This document shows, in pieces, positions 15,281-22,673 of a stretch of DNA of 27,983 bases. The position numbers and the translations under genes were made by a program. Numbering within the stretch: position 1 is the stretch's first letter; the number at the start of each line of letters is the position of its first letter. Under the pieces are notes generated by a model that was not told the origin of the DNA, ran no database searches, and saw only the letters and a program-made list of their open reading frames with translations. Origin of the DNA: Proteobacteria bacterium UBA2383 (GTDB lineage Bacteria; Pseudomonadota; Gammaproteobacteria; Competibacterales; Competibacteraceae); assembly GCA_002343485.1 (NCBI GenBank), contig DDST01000138.1, forward strand, positions 20,836 through 48,818, given 5' to 3'.

Positions 15281-15943
15281 ATGATCATGATGCGCACGAT
15301 GAGCTTGACAGCAATGGTGCTAGGGCTGAGCATCGGATTGAATCCGCTGGCTGGCGCACAACAGACATACCCTGCTCCGCCAGTCTACAGCCCACCGCCA
15401 TCGCAAGAGCCACCCCCTTTATCCGGCTCGCCACGGCAACAATTACCTCCGGGTGAGAGTGGTATCCAGTTCTACACTCGACCTGATCTGGGTGGATCTG
15501 CCCCTGTTTCTCCGCCGCAGACCATCCCTCCTTCTGGTTCAAGCTGGGGACCTTCCGGAGCGGATCTGCAGGAGGATGAAGGACCTGGCTGGCTGCCGCC
15601 CGGCGGCTTGGTCCGGATTCAAGAGAATCAAGGCATTCGCTATGTCTCGGGGGGGGTTGGTGAAGGCGAGCGCAGTGAGCTTAATGCCTTGTCCAATCAG
15701 TTTAACCTGCGGCTATTGTTTGCGATGCAGGGCAGCGGCGATTATCTGGCCGATGTCCAGGTTAACATTATGGACGAAGGTGGCAGAACGGTCCTCAGCG
15801 CTCAGTCGCAGGGGCCATGGTTCTTTACTCAACTACCGCCGGCTGCCTATCGCGTAGAAGTCAGTGTGCTGAACCAGACCCAACAGCAAACGGTGCGTGT
15901 TACAAGCTCCCGTCAATCTCACCTCACTTTCTATTGGCGTTGA
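15281..15943 (+). CDS. Secreted proline-rich protein, unknown function
   Basis: I do not recognise a characterised family. The 220-residue product starts with a Sec signal peptide (MIMMRTMSLTAMVLGLS, probable cleavage after LAGA near residue 26). A Pro/Ser/Gly-rich unstructured segment follows (about residues 28-100), with clusters such as PPVYSPPPSQEPPP. The C-terminal 100 residues look folded. They include RYVSGGVGEGERSEL, NLRLLFAMQGSGDYLADV and a beta-rich tail with GGRTVLSAQSQGPWFFTQL and PPAAYRVEVSV. That tail resembles the small beta-sandwich repeats annotated as carboxypeptidase-regulatory-like. A strong AAGGAG at 15268-15273 precedes the ATG by seven bases. It is probably a periplasmic or envelope protein. 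It faces the convergent fimV-like gene. Confidence 0.8.
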   Translation: MIMMRTMSLTAMVLGLSIGLNPLAGAQQTYPAPPVYSPPPSQEPPPLSGSPRQQLPPGESGIQFYTRPDLGGSAPVSPPQTIPPSGSSWGPSGADLQEDEGPGWLPPGGLVRIQENQGIRYVSGGVGEGERSELNALSNQFNLRLLFAMQGSGDYLADVQVNIMDEGGRTVLSAQSQGPWFFTQLPPAAYRVEVSVLNQTQQQTVRVTSSRQSHLTFYWR

Positions 15944-16018
15944 ACTTCTAGCCCCTCGGCGTTGCGCGCCAGGTAGCATCAGCCGGGGGAGCTATTGCCA
16001 GCGCCCGGATTTCCATCA

Positions 16019-18079
16019 TTATTCCTCTTCCTTTGCGGGCGCAATGGTCCCGGTGCCGGTGGCCTGCTGCTGCTTTTTCAACAGTTGTTGCGCAGCGCTG
16101 GAGCCAGTGTGCTTAACAATTTCCCGCAGAGTAGGAATCTTTAATAGGGCACCTTCTTTCAAATAATCCATGCTGGATTTGGAAAACGCCTGCGGATTGG
16201 CCATGAACAGCGCTTTCATCATGATATCCCGATCAATACTTGGATCAGGAACGACTTTGCCTGCGATATTCCAAAGCCTTTCATTGTTAGAAACAGGACC
16301 ATATTGATCGCCTCCCTTATAAGAAGGTGGAACTAGTTGAGCCGGTTTCACTACTGTCGATTTCTCTGATGCCTGTTTGGCTGAGTCCGCTGGTGGTGGT
16401 TCGGCAGGTAATGGTTCTTCAACTTCAGCAACCTCTGGTGTAGAGGACTCGACAAGTGGTAGAACCTCGGTAGCGGCCTCTTCTGAGGTCAAAGTACCGG
16501 AGCCGGTGGTTGGTGTCACTAAGGTTGCTTGCTGGGAAACATTTTTTATAAGCGTCTGAGCGGCCACTGTGATTTCCGCAGCCACCAAAGACAGTAGTGG
16601 AGTCGCTGAAACAGGTCCCAGAAAGGACGAATCTGGCTGGGAGGTTATTGCTACAGGTTCAGGCGTTATCTCAGGGACTTGGATCGATTCCGGTTTAGGT
16701 GCTGGTTCCGGTTTTGATTGGGACTCAGGGGGTTGGACGGATTCGGGCACGGATTCCGGTGCTTGAACGGTTTCCGGTTCGGGCGCGGGTGCCGGTTTTG
16801 ATTGGGACTCAGAAGCTTGGACGGATGCCGGTGCGGATTCCGGCGCTTGAACGGTTTCCGGTTCGGGTGCGGGTGCGGGTGCCGGTTTTGATTGGGACTC
16901 AGGGGGTTGGACGGATTCAGGTATAGATTCCGGTGCTTGGACGGATTCTTGTTTAGGTTCTTGCGTCAGTTTTTGTTCTGATTCAGTCTGTTGAACAGTT
17001 TCTGGTTCCGATCCTGATCCCGATTCCGATGTGGCGGCAGCAACTGCTAGCGTTGATTCAGGTGAAGAGCTTTCTTTAGCTACTGGCGGAGAAGAATCGA
17101 GGGGAGAGGATGTGACCGGTGCAGGTTCGGGAGTAGGTAAGTTAACCGAATCAGTTGGGTTGAGAGCCGGCGGTGGCGTCAAAGGGAATGCTTCTAGATC
17201 GCTGGCCGCAATCTTTGCTGACTCCCCAGGCGAAGTATCGGATGGAGGTGGAGTAGCTTCTGCCGATTTTACCGGCACCATAGTTGACGCTTTCACCGCC
17301 GCTAATCGTAGGGCGATTGGAGAGCCGGTTAAATCGGCAATTTCCCGGTAGCTCGGAACCCGCAGCATAGCACCGATCTTCAGGCCATCGATGCCCAGGC
17401 TGGAAAAAGCCTCAGGATTAGCCTTGAATAACGCCTGCATCATCTGTTCGCGGGTAATTCCTTCAGGACGGAGTTTGAGGGCGATCCCCCATAACCCCTC
17501 GCCGGGTGCAACGGGGCCATAAGTCTTATCTGATACCGGGAATGGTGATGCCTCTAGCGGTGTTTCATGCGTTTCAGAAGTCACCACCGTTTCAGAAGTC
17601 ACCACGGAGGCAGCGGGTTTCTCCACTGCTACAACAGGTTCACTGAGAATTGTTTTAGTCCGGCCGCCGGGGCGTTGAGCCAATCGCTTCACCGGATCGA
17701 GTAGCACAGTGAATTCACGAAAGGTTTTCCCGCGTGGCCAGCCGAACTCCAGCAACAGCGCCAGTGACGGTTCACGGATCGGTTGGGTCGAGACGACCTT
17801 AACGTAAACCCGGCTCTCCTCATCATATTGAATCGAAAAAACCAGATTTTCTAAGGTAGAAGTTTGATCCAGGCCAAACTCCTCGAACATCGCCGGTGAT
17901 GCGATCTTAACGGAAACCTTGGTGATATCTTCAGGGATCAGGGTCGGCAAGGGAATCGTTGCATCAAATAATTGATTCAAAGCCGATTGAACCTGAATCT
18001 CGCTGACCTCCAGTGCTAGGGCGCTGACCGGACCCCATAGCCATAAAGCCAACCCACAGCGAAATAATTGACGCATCAT
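16019..18079 (-). CDS. FimV-like protein with two LysM-type domains
   Basis: The 686-residue protein has a signal peptide (MMRQLFRCGLALWLWG, cleavage near ALA/LEV). It then has the FimV N-terminal domain with VSEIQVQSALNQLFDATIPL and EFGWPRGKTFREFTVLLDP. A first FimV-type LysM domain spans about residues 187-245 (YGPVAPGEGLWGIALKL ... LKIGAMLRVPS). A 350-residue Pro/Glu/Ser-rich linker with tandem repeats follows, then a second LysM domain at about 593-652 (YGPVSNNERLWNIAGK). FimV proteins bind peptidoglycan and organise type IV pili and polar proteins in relatives. Here the usual transmembrane helix and cytoplasmic C-terminal TPR domain are absent and the protein ends in AKEEE, so it is probably wholly periplasmic. 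GAGGAT lies nine bases before the ATG. Confidence 0.87.
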   Translation of the reverse strand: MMRQLFRCGLALWLWGPVSALALEVSEIQVQSALNQLFDATIPLPTLIPEDITKVSVKIASPAMFEEFGLDQTSTLENLVFSIQYDEESRVYVKVVSTQPIREPSLALLLEFGWPRGKTFREFTVLLDPVKRLAQRPGGRTKTILSEPVVAVEKPAASVVTSETVVTSETHETPLEASPFPVSDKTYGPVAPGEGLWGIALKLRPEGITREQMMQALFKANPEAFSSLGIDGLKIGAMLRVPSYREIADLTGSPIALRLAAVKASTMVPVKSAEATPPPSDTSPGESAKIAASDLEAFPLTPPPALNPTDSVNLPTPEPAPVTSSPLDSSPPVAKESSSPESTLAVAAATSESGSGSEPETVQQTESEQKLTQEPKQESVQAPESIPESVQPPESQSKPAPAPAPEPETVQAPESAPASVQASESQSKPAPAPEPETVQAPESVPESVQPPESQSKPEPAPKPESIQVPEITPEPVAITSQPDSSFLGPVSATPLLSLVAAEITVAAQTLIKNVSQQATLVTPTTGSGTLTSEEAATEVLPLVESSTPEVAEVEEPLPAEPPPADSAKQASEKSTVVKPAQLVPPSYKGGDQYGPVSNNERLWNIAGKVVPDPSIDRDIMMKALFMANPQAFSKSSMDYLKEGALLKIPTLREIVKHTGSSAAQQLLKKQQQATGTGTIAPAKEEE
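16673..16930 (-). repeat. 84-90-nt coding tandem repeat in the FimV-like linker
   Basis: Three direct copies at 16673-16756, 16757-16840 and 16841-16930. Read on the minus strand each encodes a unit of the type ES-x-P-x-SVQ-x-x-ESQSKP followed by a PAPAPEPETVQAP-like stretch. The units are 28, 28 and 30 residues; the 30-residue copy has one extra Pro-Ala pair. The DNA is highly similar between copies, for example a shared GGTTTTGATTGGGACTCAG. This indicates recent expansion and likely length variation between strains. Confidence 0.9.
17571..17606 (-). repeat. 18-nt tandem duplication in the FimV-like gene
   Basis: GTTTCAGAAGTCACCACC (17571-17588) is repeated immediately as the same sequence ending in G (17589-17606). 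It encodes VVTSET twice on the minus strand, just upstream of the first LysM domain. The near-identity suggests a recent in-frame slippage event in the linker. Confidence 0.85.
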
Positions 18080-18161
18080 GAACAGATATCCTCATAGAAT
18101 CAGCAAGCGGCATGGTGAAACCAGCCCGGTCATCACCGATGCAGCACGCTTTATTCACTCT

Positions 18162-18173
18162 ATTCTATAGAAT
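18162..18173. promoter_or_regulatory. Perfect 12-bp palindrome in divergent intergenic region
   Basis: ATTCTATAGAAT is a perfect palindrome about 83 bases upstream of the fimV-like start and 69 upstream of the acyl-ligase start. It contains a TATAGA/TATAGAAT element that could serve as a -10 box on either strand, or it could be an operator. No convincing -35 partner was assigned. Confidence 0.35.
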
Positions 18174-18189
18174 GTCAGGCTAAGACGCC

Positions 18190-18213
18190 GCTAGCCTGAT
18201 TCAGGTTGCTAGC
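18190..18213 (+). promoter_or_regulatory. Hairpin in the leader of the acyl-ligase fusion gene
   Basis: GCTAG (18190-18194) pairs with CTAGC (18209-18213), and the inner CCTGA (18195-18199) pairs with TCAGG (18201-18205) around a single T, leaving a 3-nt bulge. The structure lies 29 bases before the ATG at 18243. With no T-run it is more likely a leader structure or operator than a terminator. Confidence 0.4.
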
Positions 18214-18242
18214 TAAATCCTCACCACTTACGGACCGCCGCT

Positions 18243-21104
18243 ATGCTTTCCGATCGTGATGGACTGCCCACCCCTTCCAAAACGGCTACTTCTTCCACCT
18301 CGGACGCTATCGAGGACACTGCCACTCGTCTGCTGGCCCTGTTGCGCGAACTGTTGCTGGAAATCCGCCAGCCGGGGCGCGCTGCCGAGGGACTCTCGCT
18401 GGAGAGCCATGTCGATCGCGACCTGGCGCTAGACAGCTTAGCGCGCACCGAGCTATTGCAACGTGTCGAAAAAACCTTCCAGGTCCGGCTGAATGAACAG
18501 GTACTCATGGTCGAAACGCTGCGAGACTTGCTAGAACTCATTCAACAAGCTCGTGGCGGATCGGTGGACTTTATCCCAATGGCCGCGCCACTGGCGCCGG
18601 CCTTGGACCGGTCTACCATCAGCGCACCCACCCGCGCTACCACCTTGCCCGAAGTTCTCGACTGGCATAGCGAAGCACATCCTGACCGGCTGGCGATCCA
18701 GATTTACGGCGCGCATGACCAGATCGACCATACCTTCACCTATGCTAGCTTACGCCAGGGTGCGCGGGCGTTGGCGACAGGGTTGCGGGAACGCGGGTTG
18801 CAACCGGGCCAGACCGTGGCCATCATGTTGCCAACCAGCGCTGAATATTTCATCAGCTTCTTTGGCATCTTGCTGGCTGGCGGGGCGCCGGTGCCGATCT
18901 ATCCGCCAGTGCGCCCTTCACAAATCGAAGAGCACTTGCGTCGTCATGCCCGGCTGCTAAGCAATGCCGAGACCGTGGCACTGATTACTGTGCCTGAAGC
19001 CAAACTGGTAGCCCGGTTGCTTCAGGCGCAGGTAGAATGCTTACGGCACATTGTAACCGCCGAAGAGTTGGCGCAGGAACCCGCATTTTGGAAGAATGCC
19101 GCCATCAAACCCAAAGATTTGGCTTTTCTACAATATACCTCGGGCAGTACCGGTGATCCCAAGGGGGTGATGCTGACCCACACCAATCTGCTGGCCAACC
19201 TGCGGGCTATGGGGCCAAGAGTAGGCGCCAGTTCCGATGATGTGTTTGTCAGTTGGTTGCCACTTTATCACGACATGGGGTTGATCGGTGCCTGTTTGGG
19301 TAGCTTGTACTACGCCTTTCCGTTGATTGTAATATCGCCGCTTAGCTTTCTGGCGCGACCCTCACGTTGGCTGTGGGCGATTCACCGTCATCGCGGCACG
19401 CTGTCTGCCGCGCCCAATTTTGCCTATGAACTGTGTGTTCGCGCCATTCAAGATCACGATATCGAAGGTTTAGATCTGAGTTCTTGGCGGATGGCTCTCA
19501 ATGGTGCAGAACCAGTCAGTCCTGGAACTTTGGAACGCTTCATTAACCGTTTTGGACGCTACGGCTTTCGACGAGAAGCGATGGCGCCGGTCTATGGACT
19601 GGCTGAATGTTCGGTGGGGTTGGCGTTACAGCCGCCAGATAGAGGACCCGTCATCGACCAGGTACAGCGGGAGATATTCATGGCCAGTGGCCGGGCTGAA
19701 CCCACTTCACCGGGTGATATGAATGCCCTGCAATTTCCCGCTTGTGGCCAGCCGATTCCCAATCATCAAATCCGTATCGTCGATGAACAGGGTAGGGAGT
19801 TGCCTGAGCGGCGGGAGGGTCGAGTGGAATTCAAAGGTCCATCGGCAACTGCTGGTTATTACCGCAACCCTGAGGCGACCCGTCGACTCTTCCCGCATGG
19901 CGATGACTGGCTGGATTCCGGAGATCGCGGCTATCTTGCGGATGGTGATATCTACCTGACGGGGCGAATCAAGGACTTGATTATTCGCGGCGGGCGCAAC
20001 ATTTATCCTTATGAACTGGAACAGGCAGTTGGCGAAATTCCCAGCATTCGCAAGGGCTGTGTCGCGGTGTTTGCCAGTGATGATCCGGCAACCGGCAGCG
20101 AACGATTGGTGGTAGTTGCCGAGACTCGATCTACTCAACCAGAAGCGCGAGCGCGTCTGTGTCAGCAGATTCAGAGTGTCAGTGTGGATTTATTGGGTAT
20201 GCCGCCAGACGATGTGAAATTAGCGCCGCCGCGCACGGTATTGAAGACCTCCAGTGGCAAGATTCGCCGGGCAGCGATCCGGGAGTTGTATGAGCGCGAT
20301 GCGCTTGGACATGGCAGCCGGGCTCTTTGGCTACAACTGACGCGGATGACTCTGGTGAGCGTCTGGGCGCAGATACGGCGATTGGGGCGAGGTGTAGGCG
20401 AACGGCTGTTTGCTGGGTATGCTTGGATCTTGTTCGGGGTGCTGGCGCCGGTCACTTGGCTGGGGATTATGGTTCTGCCGAAGATGGGGCAGCGCTGGGC
20501 GCTGGCGCGAAGCGCGACCTGGTTGTTGGCGCAGATGACGGGAACGCCACTGACTGTGCGTGGACTGGAGTATTTGCCCACAGGCCCCTGCATATTGGTT
20601 GCTAATCATTCCAGTTTTCTCGATGCTTATGTGCTGATGGCGGCAATTCCCCGGCATTTTCACTATGTCGCTAAACGGGAGTTGCTGGACAATCGTTGGA
20701 TTGCCCGGCCGCTGCAACGCATTGGCACCTTGTTCGTTGAGCGTTTCGACATGCAGCGCAGCGTCGATGAGGCGCGCAAAATCGCTAAAGCTGCCCAGGC
20801 GGGTCAATCGCTGGGGTTTTTTCCGGAGGGGACGTTTAAACGAATGCCCGGTTTGTTGTCATTCCGCATGGGCGCGTTTATGGCAGCGGCCCAGGCCGGC
20901 GTTCTGGTGGCACCGGTGACGATTCGCGGGACACGCGATATCCTGCGCGCTGGCTCCTGGTTTCCACGCCGGGGCCGGTTGGAGGTGATTGTTGAACCAC
21001 CGATTCAACCGGCTGGCGCTGATTGGTCAGCGGCGGTGCGCTTGCGGGATGCAGTGCGAGCCGTGATTCTACGGAACTGTGGCGAACCTGATGCAGAGGA
21101 ATGA
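18243..21104 (+). CDS. Carrier domain / fatty-acyl-AMP ligase / PlsC acyltransferase fusion
   Basis: A 953-residue three-module protein. Residues about 22-105 are an acyl-carrier domain, with Ser65 in LALDSLAR as the expected phosphopantetheine site. Residues about 135-690 are an AMP-forming ligase of the FAAL/acyl-CoA synthetase type. Its motifs are YTSGSTGDPKGVMLTHTNLL, LPLYHDMGLIGA, VYGLAECSVGLAL, GDRGYLADGDIYLTGRIKD and catalytic Lys673 in KTSSGKIRR. After a hydrophobic segment (about 722-746) comes a PlsC-type acyltransferase, with NHSSFLD (788-794, the HxxxxD box) and FFPEGTFKR (859-867). The likely action is fatty-acid activation, loading on the built-in carrier and transfer to a lysolipid or other acceptor at the inner membrane. 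Module order differs from E. coli Aas, which has the acyltransferase first and no carrier. The acceptor is unknown. Confidence 0.9.
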   Translation: MLSDRDGLPTPSKTATSSTSDAIEDTATRLLALLRELLLEIRQPGRAAEGLSLESHVDRDLALDSLARTELLQRVEKTFQVRLNEQVLMVETLRDLLELIQQARGGSVDFIPMAAPLAPALDRSTISAPTRATTLPEVLDWHSEAHPDRLAIQIYGAHDQIDHTFTYASLRQGARALATGLRERGLQPGQTVAIMLPTSAEYFISFFGILLAGGAPVPIYPPVRPSQIEEHLRRHARLLSNAETVALITVPEAKLVARLLQAQVECLRHIVTAEELAQEPAFWKNAAIKPKDLAFLQYTSGSTGDPKGVMLTHTNLLANLRAMGPRVGASSDDVFVSWLPLYHDMGLIGACLGSLYYAFPLIVISPLSFLARPSRWLWAIHRHRGTLSAAPNFAYELCVRAIQDHDIEGLDLSSWRMALNGAEPVSPGTLERFINRFGRYGFRREAMAPVYGLAECSVGLALQPPDRGPVIDQVQREIFMASGRAEPTSPGDMNALQFPACGQPIPNHQIRIVDEQGRELPERREGRVEFKGPSATAGYYRNPEATRRLFPHGDDWLDSGDRGYLADGDIYLTGRIKDLIIRGGRNIYPYELEQAVGEIPSIRKGCVAVFASDDPATGSERLVVVAETRSTQPEARARLCQQIQSVSVDLLGMPPDDVKLAPPRTVLKTSSGKIRRAAIRELYERDALGHGSRALWLQLTRMTLVSVWAQIRRLGRGVGERLFAGYAWILFGVLAPVTWLGIMVLPKMGQRWALARSATWLLAQMTGTPLTVRGLEYLPTGPCILVANHSSFLDAYVLMAAIPRHFHYVAKRELLDNRWIARPLQRIGTLFVERFDMQRSVDEARKIAKAAQAGQSLGFFPEGTFKRMPGLLSFRMGAFMAAAQAGVLVAPVTIRGTRDILRAGSWFPRRGRLEVIVEPPIQPAGADWSAAVRLRDAVRAVILRNCGEPDAEE

Positions 21105-21246
21105 GAGCTGTGCAAAATTGCAATACCAGGAACCGAGTTGTCCAGACCAGCCAAGTATCGGCTGAGTTATCCAGTACCATCGGTATCTGAGCTACGAAAC
21201 TAGTGTTTTTTACAAAAGCAGCGCATTATCAACGCAGGAAAAAACC

Positions 21247-21906
21247 GTGATCTACCAGCATTGTTATCTGGATGGCAGTCCGCTCGATTTCCCGGTGGGC
21301 AAGGTGGTTTGCATCGGCCGCAATTATCTTGACCATATCCGTGAATTGAATAACATGGTGCCGGAAACCCCTATCCTGTTCATGAAGCCGGCGACTGCCC
21401 TGATAGCGTTGGATCAGCCGATACAACTACCTGTGGGGCGCGGTGGATGTCATCATGAGGTCGAATTGGCAGTGCTGGTGGGGCGACAGCTGCAAAACGC
21501 TGATGCCGAGACCGCGTGCCGGGCCATCGCGGGTTATGGTATCGCGCTGGATCTGACCTTGCGCGATCTGCAGAACGAACTGAAGAAGAAAGGCTATCCC
21601 TGGGAAACTGCCAAAGCTTTTGATGGCTCCTGTCCGCTGTCGTCCTTCCTGAAACCTGAAGCCCTGCCTGAGCCTCAGGCCACTGATTTGAGCCTTCGAG
21701 TCAACGGTGAAATTCGCCAGCAAGGGAATACCCAGCAGATGATGGTCAGTATTTTTGATCTCATGGCCTATATTTCGACTTATTTTACCTTGCAACCGGG
21801 TGACGTGGTGCTGACAGGAACCCCGGCTGGGGTCCGCCCTCTAGCGTCTGGTGATAGGCTGATTCTGAATCTGGCTGGACATGAATTTACTGCACGGGTT
21901 GCCTGA
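21247..21906 (+). CDS. Fumarylacetoacetate hydrolase family protein (YcgM/FAHD1-like)
   Basis: The 219-residue protein closely resembles E. coli YcgM and eukaryotic FAHD1. Members act on short 2-oxo acids such as acylpyruvates and oxaloacetate (hydrolysis, decarboxylation or keto-enol tautomerisation) with a divalent metal. Visible motifs are KVVCIGRNYLDHI, FMKPATALIAL, the metal-binding HHEVELAVLVG, ALDLTLRDLQ, WETAKAFDGSCPLS and VVLTGTPAGVRPL. The start is a GTG with AGGAA at 21236-21240, six bases upstream. The next gene begins five bases after the stop, so they form a two-gene unit. The exact substrate cannot be read from sequence. Confidence 0.92.
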   Translation: MIYQHCYLDGSPLDFPVGKVVCIGRNYLDHIRELNNMVPETPILFMKPATALIALDQPIQLPVGRGGCHHEVELAVLVGRQLQNADAETACRAIAGYGIALDLTLRDLQNELKKKGYPWETAKAFDGSCPLSSFLKPEALPEPQATDLSLRVNGEIRQQGNTQQMMVSIFDLMAYISTYFTLQPGDVVLTGTPAGVRPLASGDRLILNLAGHEFTARVA

Positions 21907-21911
21907 ACGGC

Positions 21912-22490
21912 ATGAATGTCCTGATTATCTACGCGCATCCCAACCTGCACAGTTTCAACCGGGCTATTTTAGAGGTGGTCGAAGCTACGTTGCACGAACG
22001 AGGCCACACTACGCAAGTCCATGATCTTTATCAAATGCAGTTTCGCTGTATACTTGATGATGAGGATTTATTACGTAACTGGCGCGGTGTCCTGTCTGAC
22101 GATGTGCAACGTGAACAGGAAGCAGTCCGTTGGGCACAAGGGTTGGTGTTGATCTATCCGATTTGGTGGTTCGGTCCACCGGCGATCCTCAAAGGCTGGA
22201 TCGACCGGGTCTTCACCCGCAAGTTTGCCTTTGACATCAATGCTAGCGGTATGCAGGGATTGCTGACTCACGAACGGGCATTGATTCTCAACACACTGGG
22301 CGGCGATGAGGCGATCTATCAGAAGGAACGCTGGCACGAACTGCTGGTTCGCCCTATCGCCGAAGGAGTGCTCGGTGCCTGCGGCGTTCGCAACGTCGGT
22401 TACCAAGCGTTTTATCAGGTTCTCTCAGTCTCCCGTACTGAACGGCAGGCGATGCTCGACAAAGTTCGCACCTTAGCGGCTGGGTTCTAA
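21912..22490 (+). CDS. NAD(P)H:quinone oxidoreductase, flavodoxin-2 fold
   Basis: The 192-residue protein belongs to the NQO1/KefF/MdaB-like flavoprotein family (Flavodoxin_2). It starts MNVLIIYAHPNLHSFNRA, the FMN/FAD phosphate-binding loop. The aromatic flavin contact LIYPIWWFGPPAILKGWIDR is at about residues 79-98, followed by FAFDINASG. Such enzymes transfer two electrons from NAD(P)H to quinones and avoid semiquinone radicals; KefF members also gate potassium efflux. No kef channel gene is adjacent, so a general quinone reductase is the safer call. It lies five bases after the FAH-family gene. Confidence 0.9.
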   Translation: MNVLIIYAHPNLHSFNRAILEVVEATLHERGHTTQVHDLYQMQFRCILDDEDLLRNWRGVLSDDVQREQEAVRWAQGLVLIYPIWWFGPPAILKGWIDRVFTRKFAFDINASGMQGLLTHERALILNTLGGDEAIYQKERWHELLVRPIAEGVLGACGVRNVGYQAFYQVLSVSRTERQAMLDKVRTLAAGF

Positions 22491-22578
22491 AGATTTATTC
22501 AGTTTGCGGCTGATATCGTGCGCAAGAGTGAGAAGTCACCGATTGGATCAGTGCCGCCCTTCCAAAAACCCTAGAGTG

Positions 22579-22595
22579 CTTGGCATAATGCCTAG
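22579..22595. promoter_or_regulatory. 17-bp dyad, candidate operator for the glycogen gene
   Basis: CTTGGCATAATGCCTAG is an inverted repeat centred on base 22587, with seven of eight base pairs matching (half-site CTWGGCAT). CATAAT at 22584-22589 inside it resembles a -10 box. It sits about 80 bases upstream of the glycosyltransferase start, so a regulator bound here could block transcription. No good -35 element is visible. Confidence 0.4.
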
Positions 22596-22614
22596 TATTG
22601 GTTCACCCGCCGTC

Positions 22615-22633
22615 GAGGCGGGTTTAAAGCAAC
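22615..22633 (+). terminator. GC-rich hairpin in the leader of the glycogen gene
   Basis: ACCCGCC (22615-22621) and GGCGGGT (22627-22633) form a 7-bp stem with a GTCGA loop. TT then AAA follow. The T-run is too short for an efficient terminator. It may be a weak terminator for the upstream quinone reductase gene or an mRNA leader structure 40 bases before the start codon. Confidence 0.4.
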
Positions 22634-22673
22634 CCACACTGCCGTCTAACCCGGCCAAGGGAGCATAACAACA

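Noticed and set aside
16673..16930. Repeat array considered as CRISPR
   Set aside because: Units are 84-90 nt, contiguous with no spacers, and lie in frame within a coding sequence.
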